Source: Arthrobacter sp. MMS18-M83
Lineage (GTDB): Bacteria > Actinomycetota > Actinomycetes > Actinomycetales > Micrococcaceae
Direction of reading: 5' to 3'
Length of the DNA stretch: 64,000 bases
NCBI RefSeq assembly: GCF_026683955.1
Contig: NZ_CP113343.1
Location: forward strand, 1,178,001 to 1,242,000
Below, piece after piece: positions 1 to 8,354 of this stretch (within the stretch, counting starts at the first letter, position 1; every line of letters begins with the position of its first letter). Under the pieces are notes generated by a model. The model saw nothing but the letters and a program-made list of their open reading frames with translations, was not told where the DNA came from and searched no databases. Made by a program: the position numbers and the translations under genes.

Positions 1-576
1 GAGGGGGCCGGCCTGGCCAGGCCGTTGATCTTCGGCGTGTTGGGACCGCTTGTACTGCTCGGCGCGCTGGCATTGCTCTGGAAATTGTTCGGCACTTCAT
101 CGGTTGTCCGGGACCGCAAGGGCCTTGTCACCTTCTTGCGCGGAGTGCTGTACCAACTCGCGGCCATGGGAGTGGGCCTGGTGGTTGTCGCAGTCCTGCA
201 CTGGCCTCCCGGCTGGCCTCAATTCCTGGGTGCCCTTTTCGCCCTCGCGGTCACGTTCGTGAGCGGCTGGGTCCTCGGCAGTGAGGCCTTTGCCCTCTTC
301 ATCCTGGGCACCCGCGGTGGTGAGGTGGCCACCTGGATGATGTCCGGCCAGTCGGTGGAGGACCACAAGGGTTTCCTGCGCATCCACTTGGCTCCCGACG
401 GCGCGCTCACGGTGTACCCGCTGGCCATCGATGAAATCTGCCGCGATTGGGCGCTGGAAACCACGTCCGACGGCGTCCGTCCGGTGCCGGCCAAGGGCGC
501 CACTGCCGCCGGGCTCCCGGCAGTCCGGCTACTTGAAACGCCCATCTCCATCTCCCGGGAAGGAATTTCACCATGA
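1..576 (+). CDS. Membrane protein, 3' part only
   Basis: The frame is open from base 1 with no stop, so the gene begins before the window; the TTG at 25 is only the first nominal start. About 190 residues are visible. Three hydrophobic segments (roughly residues 8-28, 45-65 and 70-105, counted from base 1) are followed by a soluble tail of about 85 residues. Its stop overlaps the next ATG in ATGA, so it belongs to the operon that runs to 4896. I do not recognise the family. The tail could be the end of a larger enzyme anchored in the membrane, but nothing visible proves this. Confidence 0.6.
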   Translation, partial: EGAGLARPLIFGVLGPLVLLGALALLWKLFGTSSVVRDRKGLVTFLRGVLYQLAAMGVGLVVVAVLHWPPGWPQFLGALFALAVTFVSGWVLGSEAFALFILGTRGGEVATWMMSGQSVEDHKGFLRIHLAPDGALTVYPLAIDEICRDWALETTSDGVRPVPAKGATAAGLPAVRLLETPISISREGISP

Positions 577-1610
577 CTGTGACCCGGGCCGAGCACCACA
601 CCGAGGTCATCCCTTTCCGGGCACGCGACGACACGCCGCTCAGCCTTGTGCACGTGACTTCTCCGGTCAACCGCGGCAAGGGGCCTGTGCTGCTGGTCCA
701 TGGATCGGGAGTACGCGCAGAACTCTTTCGGCCGCCGGTCCCCACCACCGTGGTCGATGTGCTGCTGGAGGACGGTTGGGACGTCTGGATGCTCAACTGG
801 CGCGCCTCGATCGACCTCGACCCCCTCTCGTGGACGCTAGGTGACGCCGCGGTCTACGACCATCCTGCCGCCGTCGAGCACGTACTCCGGGCCACCGGCG
901 CCGAGACCCTCAAGGCCGTGATCCATTGCCAGGGCTCCACGTCGTTCGCCATGTCTGCCGCGGCGGGGCTGCTGCCGCAAGTGGACACCATCATCTCCAA
1001 CGCGGTGTCCCTGCATCCGGTGGTTCCGGCGTTCTCGCGGCTCAAGATCGACTACCTGACGCCCGTGGTGAAGCTGTTCACTCCCTACTTGTCGCCGTCG
1101 TGGGCCTACAAGTCGGAGGGCTATTTCACCCGCCTCATCCGTTTCCTGGTCAAGGCCGGCCACCACGAATGCAACAACACGGTCTGCAAGATGGTCAGCT
1201 TCACCTACGGCAGCGGCAGGCCGGCGTTGTGGTCCCATGAAAACCTCGACGACGCCACCCACGAATGGCTCAAGGGCGAGTTTGCCGAGGTACCGGTGAG
1301 CTTCTTCGAGGAAATGGGCCGCAGCATCAAGGCCGGACACATGGTGGCGGCCGGCAACCACCCCGAACTCCCGGAGAACTTCGTGGCCCAGGCTCCACAA
1401 ACCGACGCGCGGTTCGTCTTCATGGCGGGCAAGGACAACCTCTGCTTCCTGCCGGAAAGCCAAGAGCGCACCTTCGAGTTCTTCCAAGCCCACAGGCCTG
1501 GCAAGGATTCGCTGCACCTCATTCCCGGCTACGGCCATCTGGACGTCTTCTTCGGCGCCCGGGCGTGGCGGGATACCTTCCCGATCATCGTCCAGGAGCT
1601 GAACTCATGA
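573..1610 (+). CDS. Alpha/beta-fold hydrolase
   Basis: A 345-residue serine hydrolase of the alpha/beta fold. An HG oxyanion segment lies at residues 43-44. The nucleophile elbow HCQGS gives Ser at about 122, an Asp follows in MAGKDN, and the catalytic His is in GYGHLD near the C-terminus, so the triad looks complete. The N-terminus has no signal peptide, so it is probably cytoplasmic. It overlaps the gene before and the gene after by ATGA, which indicates translational coupling. The neighbours (acetoacetate-decarboxylase-family protein, patatin-like lipase) suggest lipid, sterol or ester metabolism. The substrate cannot be told from sequence. Confidence 0.85.
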   Translation: MTVTRAEHHTEVIPFRARDDTPLSLVHVTSPVNRGKGPVLLVHGSGVRAELFRPPVPTTVVDVLLEDGWDVWMLNWRASIDLDPLSWTLGDAAVYDHPAAVEHVLRATGAETLKAVIHCQGSTSFAMSAAAGLLPQVDTIISNAVSLHPVVPAFSRLKIDYLTPVVKLFTPYLSPSWAYKSEGYFTRLIRFLVKAGHHECNNTVCKMVSFTYGSGRPALWSHENLDDATHEWLKGEFAEVPVSFFEEMGRSIKAGHMVAAGNHPELPENFVAQAPQTDARFVFMAGKDNLCFLPESQERTFEFFQAHRPGKDSLHLIPGYGHLDVFFGARAWRDTFPIIVQELNS

Positions 1611-2581
1611 ACAACTTCGCCCAACTGCATGCAGCGCTGCACAGATCCGTGCAGAAAATCCTCCCTTCCCCGGTCCCCCGCCGCCAAACCGAACTCACCG
1701 GCCAGTACGCCAAAGTGGACGGGATCAAGTACGTCATGCCAGTCAATTCGGACGATTCCCCTGTGCTCATGGCGGCCTTCCCCATCAACAAGCGCGCCGC
1801 CGCCGCACTGCTCCCAGGCAAGGAAATGCGGCCATTCAGCCTGGGCGGCAAGGGCCTGCTTGTGGTCACGGTGGTCAACTACAAATCGACGGACATCGGC
1901 AAATACATCGAATATTCCCTGGCCATCGCCATCACCCACGGCAGCCGGCCCGTCCCGCCGATCCTGCCGCTCATCTTCCAAAAGACGTTCAAGCTGGGCC
2001 AGTTCGTGGTGGACCTGCCCGTCAGCACGGAAATCTCGGTCAAGGGCGGGAAGGGAATCTGGGGCATGCCCAAGCACCAAGCCAACCTCGACTTCGTGGT
2101 CACGGACACCACGGTCTCGGCCCAGTACGATCAGGACGGAATGCTGGGCTGCTACATCGAAATCGAACAGCCCGCTCCCATCGGGCTCCCGGTGAGGCTG
2201 GCCGCCTCAAACTACTGCGCCTTCCGTGGAATGCTCTGGAAATCGGACATCTATTTCGAGGCCACCGCGAATGTCGCTTTCGGCAGGCAGGCCAAGGCGC
2301 GCCTCGTCCTGGGGGACGCTCCCGGCGTCGTACCCCTCAAGACCCTGCAGGTGGGAAACAAGCCCTTGTTCACCGCGTGGCTTCCCGAAGCCCATGGAGT
2401 GTTGGACGACCACTACGAAGCGTGGTTCCTCACGGCCACGACGGAAGCGGAAGCTGCAGCCCTCCGCGGCGGAGACATGATGGACAGCGTGGTGGGCCTT
2501 GGCCAAAGCCAGGAGTGGCTGGCACCTCCGGACCGCTCCCGCGTCGCCGATTCCCAGCCTGCCCAAGGGCGGGCATCATGA
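1607..2581 (+). CDS. Acetoacetate decarboxylase family protein
   Basis: A 324-residue protein resembling the acetoacetate decarboxylase (ADC) fold: the middle carries PINK, YIEYSLAI and the segment KGIWGMPKHQ, typical of this beta-rich family. The start is the ATG at 1607, which overlaps the previous stop; the frame is open further upstream but that part is the shadow of the hydrolase. Many ADC-like proteins lack decarboxylase activity, and I did not identify a catalytic lysine pair with confidence. It is followed without a gap by a membrane-protein gene, again through ATGA. The role is likely in the same lipid or ketone pathway as its neighbours. Confidence 0.75.
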   Translation: MNNFAQLHAALHRSVQKILPSPVPRRQTELTGQYAKVDGIKYVMPVNSDDSPVLMAAFPINKRAAAALLPGKEMRPFSLGGKGLLVVTVVNYKSTDIGKYIEYSLAIAITHGSRPVPPILPLIFQKTFKLGQFVVDLPVSTEISVKGGKGIWGMPKHQANLDFVVTDTTVSAQYDQDGMLGCYIEIEQPAPIGLPVRLAASNYCAFRGMLWKSDIYFEATANVAFGRQAKARLVLGDAPGVVPLKTLQVGNKPLFTAWLPEAHGVLDDHYEAWFLTATTEAEAAALRGGDMMDSVVGLGQSQEWLAPPDRSRVADSQPAQGRAS

Positions 2582-3060
2582 ACTGGCTCCTCCTCCTGAA
2601 CGCCTTGTACTTCCTCTTCGGATCCACCATGTACGTGGGCACTATGTGGGTCCTCAAATGGTTCCTCTACCCCACCTGGCGGTCCCTCTCCCGCGACAAC
2701 GTGGACATGCACTTCGGCATCCCCACCCGCGCAGCCACCAAATTCTTCACGGTAGTAGTGCCGATCATGTTTGTCTCCGGGGCCATCCTGGTGTGGACGG
2801 AATGGGGCAGCATCCGGGTCATCCCAGCCATCATCTGCCTGCTGGGCATCATCGCGCTGACAGTGGTTGGCCAGGGAATCATCATCCCCATCAACATCAG
2901 GATCCGCGGCGGCGATTTCAAGGACGACGCAGAACTCCGCCAATTGCTACTGCGCTGGATGTTCCTCAACGACATCCGCTTCTATGTCTCCACCCTGACC
3001 TGGCTGTCCATGGTCTGGTTGCTCGTGGACCGCGGCCGGCTGCTGGCAAGCTACACGTGA
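2578..3060 (+). CDS. DUF2269-like integral membrane protein
   Basis: A 160-residue protein with four probable membrane helices: residues 1-25, about 58-78, 82-105 and 133-152. It starts at the ATG that overlaps the stop of the ADC-family gene. Its size and four-helix pattern fit small DUF2269-type membrane proteins, but this call rests on general resemblance. It has no catalytic motif that I can see. Its position inside a tightly coupled operon of lipid-type enzymes suggests it is an accessory membrane component. Confidence 0.65.
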   Translation: MNWLLLLNALYFLFGSTMYVGTMWVLKWFLYPTWRSLSRDNVDMHFGIPTRAATKFFTVVVPIMFVSGAILVWTEWGSIRVIPAIICLLGIIALTVVGQGIIIPINIRIRGGDFKDDAELRQLLLRWMFLNDIRFYVSTLTWLSMVWLLVDRGRLLASYT

Positions 3061-3067
3061 GATTCCC

Positions 3068-3550
3068 ATGAGCACAGCACACCCGCGCCCACAGCCGCAG
3101 CCGCGCCAGCACCCGCGTCCACACAAGGAACACGCTCCGGGGGTCCTGAATTGGGCTGCCGCCGATCCGTTGCGGGCCGTCCTGGCCGCCATCGCCATCA
3201 TCACCGTCTTTTCCGGGGCAGCGCAGATTCCGTTCGGCGGGGCCATTCTCCAGCTGATCGGGGCAGAGCCAACGCCTGAGGCCCACCAACTCTTCGGCAC
3301 CGTGGGGATGTTCATGGTGGTGGTCGGCGGACTGCTCCTGCACACCCTGCTCAACGCCGTGGCTTCGCACGAAGTGGTCCTGTGGTCCGGAGTGCAAAAA
3401 GCAGGCGCGTTTGCCGCCGTCGGGATCGGGGTCTTGAACGGCGTCTTCGCGCCACTAGCGCTGACTGTTGCCTTCTTTGACCTTGCGACGGCGGTGCTCT
3501 GCTTCATCTATTGGCGGGGCATTACCGTCGCCGGAAGAGTGAGTACGTGA
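3068..3550 (+). CDS. Small four-helix membrane protein
   Basis: A 160-residue protein with a Pro/His/Arg-rich cytoplasmic N-terminus (residues 1-25) followed by four hydrophobic segments, about 37-55, 72-95, 105-130 and 132-152. The family is not recognised. The start codon lies 7 bases after the previous stop, and the stop overlaps the ATG of the patatin-like gene by one base (TGATG), so it is part of the same transcript. It has no enzymatic motif. Confidence 0.65.
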   Translation: MSTAHPRPQPQPRQHPRPHKEHAPGVLNWAAADPLRAVLAAIAIITVFSGAAQIPFGGAILQLIGAEPTPEAHQLFGTVGMFMVVVGGLLLHTLLNAVASHEVVLWSGVQKAGAFAAVGIGVLNGVFAPLALTVAFFDLATAVLCFIYWRGITVAGRVST

Positions 3551-4896
3551 TGCGTTCCCTGGTGCTGGCCGGAGGCGGCATGCGTGTGGCCTGGCAGGCC
3601 GGAGTGGTGCGGGCGCTCGCTGAGGAAGGTCTGGCGTTCGATCATGTGGACGGAACGTCCGGCGGGATCCTGACAGCCGGGATGATGCTCTCCGGGGTGT
3701 CCCCGGAGGACATGTGCAACAACTGGTCCGGCGTCAACGTCAAGGATTTCGGCTCGGCCCTCCCCCTGGGCGACTACCTGAAGGGACCGTGGTCCTTGCC
3801 CGCCATTGGCGATGCCGACGGCCTCCTCAACAAAGTGTTCCCGGCGTTGGGGATCGACGCCACCGGGATCCGTCGCCGCGCGGCGGAACCGGGCGCCGTC
3901 GGAGGCTCCTTCAACGTGGTGGAGTTCGTGGAAAAACGCTGCCACCCGATCGACGCGACGGAGATCGATCCGGAGCTCATGGCAGCGGGGATGTCGCTGC
4001 CCATCTTCCTCACACCGCTGCGCAGGGACGGCAAGATCTGGACCGACGCCGTCTGGGTCCGCGATGCCAACGTCCAGGAAGCGCTGAGGCGGGGTGCGGA
4101 CGAAATCTGGCTGATCTGGTGCATCGGGAATTCCCCGTACTGGGGCGACGGTCCGCTGGAGCAGTACGTCCATATGATCGAGATGAGTGCCATGGGCGCG
4201 CTCCTTGCGGATTTCGAGGCGGCCAAGGCCACTGGACGCGAGTTTGTTCTCCATGTGGTGCGTCCGGAGCATCCCCTCCCGCTCGATCCCGAGTTCTATC
4301 TGGGCAGGATCAACGCGGACACCTTGATCGGCATGGGTTACAGGGACGCACGGAAGTACCTGGACTCGATGACCAGCGGCGGCTTGGCGAAGGATTCCTC
4401 GTGCACGGCCATGACGGAGCCTCCTGCCGGCGTCCGTTTCAACGACACTCTCCGCGGTGAAGCAGACGGCGAACCGCTGACGCTGACCGCCACCGTGGTG
4501 CTGCCATCCGCCGACGCCGGAGCCGCGCCTCAGGTGTCCGGTTTCCTCGACCACGGGCCATTCGGACCCCGGTTGTTCCTCGCGGGCGGGCGCGTTGAAA
4601 CCCAGGGGGAAACCGTCAGTTACCGTGCGCACGTGAGGCTCGACGGCGGCTGGCAGGACGTGTCGGTGACCCGCACCTTCCACGATGACCCCGGACCCGA
4701 CGCGTGGTCCGATTCCCGCCGAGCCCGGTTGGTGGTGGAGGGGCGGCTGGATACCGAAGTCCGCATGAGCCTGGGCGATGCCGCAGGGCTGATCGCCTCC
4801 GTGGAACCCGTGGGCGCCCACGGCTTCCTCGACCGGACCAAGGCGGCGGAGACCTTCGTAGCCAACGGGCTTCGGGAGCTCCTGCGGCGGTACTGA
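3550..4896 (+). CDS. Patatin-like phospholipase with extra C-terminal domain
   Basis: A 448-residue protein. The N-terminal half is a patatin-like lipase: glycine-rich oxyanion loop GGGMR at residues 8-12, nucleophile motif GTSGG with Ser37, and an Asp in WTDAVWV near residue 160 as the dyad partner. From about residue 300 to the end there is a separate beta-rich domain with no recognised lipase motif. The ATG at 3550 was chosen because it overlaps the previous stop and immediately precedes the conserved strand; a GTG lies one codon upstream. It is the last gene of the operon. Lipid acyl hydrolysis is the family role; the substrate is unknown. Confidence 0.8.
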   Translation: MRSLVLAGGGMRVAWQAGVVRALAEEGLAFDHVDGTSGGILTAGMMLSGVSPEDMCNNWSGVNVKDFGSALPLGDYLKGPWSLPAIGDADGLLNKVFPALGIDATGIRRRAAEPGAVGGSFNVVEFVEKRCHPIDATEIDPELMAAGMSLPIFLTPLRRDGKIWTDAVWVRDANVQEALRRGADEIWLIWCIGNSPYWGDGPLEQYVHMIEMSAMGALLADFEAAKATGREFVLHVVRPEHPLPLDPEFYLGRINADTLIGMGYRDARKYLDSMTSGGLAKDSSCTAMTEPPAGVRFNDTLRGEADGEPLTLTATVVLPSADAGAAPQVSGFLDHGPFGPRLFLAGGRVETQGETVSYRAHVRLDGGWQDVSVTRTFHDDPGPDAWSDSRRARLVVEGRLDTEVRMSLGDAAGLIASVEPVGAHGFLDRTKAAETFVANGLRELLRRY

Positions 4897-5059
4897 CTAG
4901 CAGCGATTTCCACATGTGACCCAGCTCATTACCGGCGGGTAACCATCAGGGAACAGGCGCCTGCGAAATGGCAACAACAGGGAAACACCACCGAAAAACC
5001 CAACGCCTACGCTGGGGACAGGCACGTACCCACAGGTCAATCCAGCGAAGGGACCCACC

Positions 5060-5953
5060 ATGTCCATCACCCCGTCCGCAGACTCCGTCCACCTCGTCAT
5101 CGCAGGAGCCGGGCCCGCAGCCCAGGCCCTCATTCGTCGGCTGGCGGGGGTAAGCACACCTTCGCAGCAGCCGGGAACCGCAGCCTTCCACGGCACCATC
5201 ACCGTTCTGAGCAACCGCGACGATTGTTCCGATGCGCTCCTGGAACTTGCTGTGCTCCCCCAGGTTTCCGTTCGCTTCGGCCAGGCCGCGAGTTTCATTG
5301 ACGCCCAGGCACGCACAGTGACCACCACCGAGGGCATGGAGTTCCCGTACGACCAATTGGTTATCGCCACCGGCTCCGCGCCGATGTTTCCGCCGGTCCA
5401 GGGCGCTGCGCGCGGCTTGAGCTACTCCACCATCGACGATGCTGAGCAGATCGGCACCGCGGTCAACGACATTACCCGGGTCCTGGGCCGTCGCCCCCTG
5501 GGAATCCTGGTGGGCACTGGTCCCGCGGCCGGCCAGGCGGAGGCTGTGCTGCGGTCCCGCGGAGTCCGGCCAGTCCGCACCACCCTGCGCCCCGCTTCCG
5601 TCATGCCTTCCGTGGCCGGTTCGGTGTTCCCGGCCACCGGGATCGTCTTCGAAGACGGAAGCAGCATGAACGGCGACCTTGTGGTCCTCGCCGAGGAACG
5701 GCTCCCCCGCAACGAGCTCGCCGAAAGCGCCGGCCTGCAAACAGCTCCCGACGGCGGCATCCGGGTAGGGCGCGACTTCACCACTTCCGTGCCGGGCATC
5801 TGGGCGATCGGCGACGCCGCCTCCTGGGACGGCATGCGCTTGGGGCTCGTCTTGTCTTCCGATGCGGCAGCGGCCCATTGCGCCGCCCGGCTTGAAGAAG
5901 ACGCCAGGTTCCGCGCTCCGAGGGCTGGGCGGACCGCCGTCGCCGCTGCCTGA
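5060..5953 (+). CDS. FAD-dependent pyridine nucleotide-disulfide-type oxidoreductase
   Basis: A 297-residue flavoprotein. The FAD-binding GAGPAA motif is at residues 15-20, a second dinucleotide loop GTGPAAG is at about 155, and the C-terminal FAD motif GIWAIGDAA is at about 250. No redox CxxC pair is visible, so it resembles the ferredoxin reductase or NirB N-terminal type rather than a disulfide reductase. It is short compared with the usual 380-420 residues and lacks the C-terminal interface domain. It stands alone, 163 bases after the patatin gene, with a GAAGGGA ribosome site in front. The electron partner is unknown. Confidence 0.75.
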   Translation: MSITPSADSVHLVIAGAGPAAQALIRRLAGVSTPSQQPGTAAFHGTITVLSNRDDCSDALLELAVLPQVSVRFGQAASFIDAQARTVTTTEGMEFPYDQLVIATGSAPMFPPVQGAARGLSYSTIDDAEQIGTAVNDITRVLGRRPLGILVGTGPAAGQAEAVLRSRGVRPVRTTLRPASVMPSVAGSVFPATGIVFEDGSSMNGDLVVLAEERLPRNELAESAGLQTAPDGGIRVGRDFTTSVPGIWAIGDAASWDGMRLGLVLSSDAAAAHCAARLEEDARFRAPRAGRTAVAAA

Positions 5954-6087
5954 CACTGGCCCGACACTTGGTATCCCCCCGTTTCAGGACAGCCTCCACG
6001 GCGGTCCGGCAGTGTGGCAAGATGGTCATTTGACGAGCCGCGACCCATGCGGCGCGAAGCCACCGGGCCCGCCACGGAAGGACCTCC

Positions 6088-6792
6088 ATGAGCAACGAAG
6101 CCTCTACCGCACTGGACAATAGTGCAAGCATCGCTTCCTACATCGACCACACTCTCCTCAAGCCGGAGGCCAGCGAGGCCGAGGTGCGCCAGGTCTGTGC
6201 GGAGGCCGCCGAGTACAAGTTCAAATCGGTGTGCGTCAATCCGATTTGGGTCAAGACTGTCACGAAGGCACTCAAGGGTTCCGGCGTGCTCACCTGCTCG
6301 GTGGTTGGCTTCCCGCTGGGTGCTACCCCCAGCGACGTCAAGGCTTTTGAAGCCCGCGGTGCCGTGCTGGACGGAGCAGATGAAATCGACATGGTGATCA
6401 ACATCGCCGCAGCCCGGGCCGGGGACAAGGGCGCATTGGTGGATGACATCACAGCGGTGGCGGAGGCGGTCCACGCGGGCGGGGCCATCCTGAAGGTCAT
6501 CATCGAGACCGCGCTGCTGAATGACGAGCAAAAGGTCCTGGCTTGCGAGGCTTCCGTGGAGGCCGGGGCGGACTTCGTCAAGACATCAACCGGCTTCAAC
6601 GGTGGCGGCGCAACGGCCGAGGACGTTGCCCTCATGCGCAAGACAGTGGGCCCTGACATCGGGGTCAAGGCCTCCGGCGGAGTGCGTTCCCTGGCTGATG
6701 CACAGGCTATGATTGCTGCTGGTGCAACACGTATCGGTGCGAGCTCCGGGATTGCCATCGTCAAGGGTGAACAAGGTTCATCCGCGTACTGA
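6088..6792 (+). CDS. deoC: Deoxyribose-phosphate aldolase
   Basis: A 234-residue class I aldolase that cleaves 2-deoxy-D-ribose 5-phosphate to glyceraldehyde 3-phosphate and acetaldehyde in deoxynucleoside catabolism. The Schiff-base lysine lies in FVKTSTGF (Lys165), with the conserved IDHTLLKP segment at residues 19-26 and the GVKASGG phosphate loop near the C-terminus. The length is normal for the family. It is cytoplasmic and has a GGAAGG ribosome site before the ATG. No other deo genes are beside it. Confidence 0.95.
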   Translation: MSNEASTALDNSASIASYIDHTLLKPEASEAEVRQVCAEAAEYKFKSVCVNPIWVKTVTKALKGSGVLTCSVVGFPLGATPSDVKAFEARGAVLDGADEIDMVINIAAARAGDKGALVDDITAVAEAVHAGGAILKVIIETALLNDEQKVLACEASVEAGADFVKTSTGFNGGGATAEDVALMRKTVGPDIGVKASGGVRSLADAQAMIAAGATRIGASSGIAIVKGEQGSSAY

Positions 6793-6845
6793 ATAGCCCC
6801 GCAGCCGCCAAAGTTTTTGAGCCCCTAGGGGCCGAGGAGGAAAGC

Positions 6846-7070
6846 ATGTCCCAGAACGCCAGCAAGCCCATCGAAAAAGAGAACAACCTGGGCCAGAGCA
6901 TTTTGATCTTCGCGGTCATCATGGTCCTATTCCTCGGGGCGATGTATTCGCTGTCCTTCCTGACGCTTAGCAACCCGTGGCCCATGGCCGTGTGCCTCGG
7001 CCTCTTTGCCCTTGCATTCTGGATTCCGCAAACCATCCTCGGCCGCTCCAACTCGGCCGGCGAAAGCTAA
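6846..7070 (+). CDS. Small two-helix membrane protein
   Basis: A 74-residue protein with a charged N-terminus and two hydrophobic segments (about residues 18-40 and 45-66). A very strong ribosome site, GAGGAGG, lies 6 bases upstream of the ATG. It sits 53 bases after deoC and in front of a strong hairpin, so it may be the last gene of the deoC transcript. The family is not recognised. Proteins of this size and layout are common beside deoC in Arthrobacter-type genomes, but their role is unknown. Confidence 0.7.
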   Translation: MSQNASKPIEKENNLGQSILIFAVIMVLFLGAMYSLSFLTLSNPWPMAVCLGLFALAFWIPQTILGRSNSAGES

Positions 7071-7085
7071 GACTTAACCCCAATT

Positions 7086-7118
7086 ACTGTGGCCCCGGAC
7101 CTGGTCCGGGGCCACAGT
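7086..7118 (+). terminator. Strong hairpin terminator
   Basis: A perfect 16-base inverted repeat (7086-7101 against 7103-7118, stem ACTGTGGCCCCGGACC) with almost no loop lies 16 bases after the stop of the small membrane-protein gene. There is no clear T-tract, which is usual for actinobacterial terminators. Confidence 0.8.
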
Positions 7119-7161
7119 GATTTAAGTGTGGTTCCGCCACTTTTGACCTCCTTTCAACGCG

Positions 7162-7213
7162 AACGACGGCGACTCGCCCCGAGGAACCGCCGAAAGGGCG
7201 TGTCGCCGTCGTT
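7162..7213. repeat. Inverted repeat before the decayed regulator
   Basis: Arms AACGACGGCGAC (7162-7173) and GTCGCCGTCGTT (7202-7213) are perfect complements. Inner four-base arms (7176-7179, 7196-7199) extend the pairing. It sits between the terminator and the MmyB remnant and could be a second terminator or a scar of the event that removed the front of that gene. Confidence 0.6.
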
Positions 7214-7238
7214 GTCCCACCAAGAAGGTCAGAGGGAT

Positions 7239-7560
7239 TTTTACCCAAATTGGGAGCTCGCAGCCGATACCAACGTGGCAATCCTGCGCACGCAGAGCGG
7301 ACGCAATCCTTTCGACAAACGTTTAGCAGACCTCGTCGGAGAATTGTCCATGCGCAGCGAAGAATTCCGAACCCGCTGGCGAACTCGCCTACGAATCCAT
7401 GGACCTTGCTGAAGACCCTGGCTTCAAACTTACGGTCTACCCGGCAGTACCTGGATCCCCGTCCGATGAACGCCTCCGCTTGCTTGCCAGTTGGGCCGCT
7501 ACCGAGAGAATCCAGGATCTCGCCGGTACAACCCAGCCACTTGGGGTCGACCAGCCTTGA
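7239..7560 (+). pseudogene. Remnant of an MmyB-type (XRE family) transcription regulator
   Basis: Two frames together encode the C-terminal ligand-binding domain of MmyB-like helix-turn-helix regulators. Frame one (7239 to about 7370) reads FYPNW, VAILR, GRNPFDK and LVGELSMRSEEFRTRW. The reading then jumps to another frame at about 7381, which gives ELAYESMDL, LTVYPAVPGSPSDERL and LLASWAA, and ends with TGA at 7558-7560. About 20-25 residues usually present between the two halves are missing, and the N-terminal HTH is absent. This is therefore a deletion with frame change, not one sequencing slip. The family call comes from recalled conserved segments. Confidence 0.75.
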
Positions 7561-7613
7561 ACAAGCAGCCGGGCCCCCATTGGCGATTTCCCACAGATGG
7601 ATCGCAAACCAAG

Positions 7614-7657
7614 TAGTACCACTCGTTTTTGTTGGGAAAGACGGGTAGCACCACTCG
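7614..7657 (+). promoter_or_regulatory. Direct repeats and shared 12-base motif upstream of the surface-protein operon
   Basis: Two imperfect copies of TAG(T/C)ACCACTCGTT start at 7614 and 7646, exactly 32 bases apart. Between and over them lies AAAGACGGGTAG (7637-7648), then CACC and ACTCG (7653-7657). The same 12 bases with ACTCG 5 bases on occur, in the same orientation to the downstream gene, before the minus-strand operons starting at 29287 and 34501. This is a candidate operator or activator site, about 140 bases before the ATG at 7790. Confidence 0.55.
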
Positions 7658-7670
7658 TTGTTAGTTAAAG

Positions 7671-7772
7671 ACTGCCCATGCCAGCATTTGGTCATCAAAT
7701 GAATGGGCAGTCCAAGCAGGATTGGTATTTCCGAATTCCTTGCCGCCGTCGCCTATTCCGGGGAATACCAAT
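7671..7772 (+). promoter_or_regulatory. Two consecutive hairpins in the leader of the surface-protein operon
   Basis: The first inverted repeat has outer arms ACTGCCCAT (7671-7679) and ATGGGCAGT (7703-7711) with an inner stem CATTTG/CAAATG (7685-7701). The second has arms ATTGGTATT (7721-7729) and AATACCAAT (7764-7772) and ends 3 bases before the AAGGAG ribosome site. Both lie between the shared motif and the start codon. They could be operators or RNA structures that affect translation of the first gene. Confidence 0.5.
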
Positions 7773-7789
7773 TAACAAGGAGTCTCACC

Positions 7790-8272
7790 ATGCGTAAATT
7801 GAGCAAAAAGGGAAAAGTATACGCGGTAGCAGCATCCGTTGCGCTCGTAGCGGCAAGCGGCGGAGCAGCCTTCGCATACTGGACCAACACCGGTAGCGGT
7901 GTCGCCTCCGGAGCAACAGGCACAAATCTCCCGATCACTGTCGTGCAGACCAGCTCCGTCACCGATCTAAAGCCGGGCGGCGCACCTCAGGTCTTGAGCG
8001 GCAACTTCAACAACGGCAACACCAGCCCGGTTTATGTTGCCAGCGTGACGGCAAGCATCGCGAGCGTCACCCAGGCCGCTGGTGCAGTCGGGGCCTGCGA
8101 CGCGACCGACTTCACCCTCGCCTCACCGACAGTGACCGTCGCCCACGAAGTGGCCAGCGGTACGGGTGTGGGCAGTTGGGGCGGTGCGACGCTCGCGTTC
8201 AACGACAAGCCCGGCACCAACCAGGACGGCTGCAAGGGCGCCACCGTCAACCTCACCTACACCAGCAACTAG
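7790..8272 (+). CDS. TasA/CalY-like exported protein with SipW-type signal
   Basis: A 160-residue secreted protein. The N-terminus MRKLSKKGK is followed by a hydrophobic stretch ending GGAAFAYWTNTG, which is the signal type processed by SipW-like peptidases in TasA/CalY proteins. The mature part is Thr/Ser/Val-rich and predicted to be all beta. It holds two cysteines, in CDATDF and in NQDGCKGA, that recur in the next two genes and may pair. The ATG at 7790 was chosen because AAGGAG sits 8 bases upstream and the signal peptide starts there; an upstream ATG at 7703 lies in the leader. It is the first gene of a four-gene surface operon. Fibre formation is an inference. Confidence 0.75.
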   Translation: MRKLSKKGKVYAVAASVALVAASGGAAFAYWTNTGSGVASGATGTNLPITVVQTSSVTDLKPGGAPQVLSGNFNNGNTSPVYVASVTASIASVTQAAGAVGACDATDFTLASPTVTVAHEVASGTGVGSWGGATLAFNDKPGTNQDGCKGATVNLTYTSN

Positions 8273-8278
8273 CCATTG

Positions 8279-8308
8279 AGCTGGTGGGCCCGCAACGGCC
8301 CACCAGCT
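8279..8308 (+). terminator. Hairpin between first and second surface genes
   Basis: A perfect 12-base stem AGCTGGTGGGCC / GGCCCACCAGCT with a 6-base loop lies directly after the stop codon at 8272. No T-tract follows. It may be a partial terminator or an mRNA-stabilising end that raises the amount of the first gene product over the rest of the operon. Confidence 0.7.
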
Positions 8309-8354
8309 TGTGCTGTCCTAACAGAGACGCAGAACAAACCCAGAGGAGGAACCG

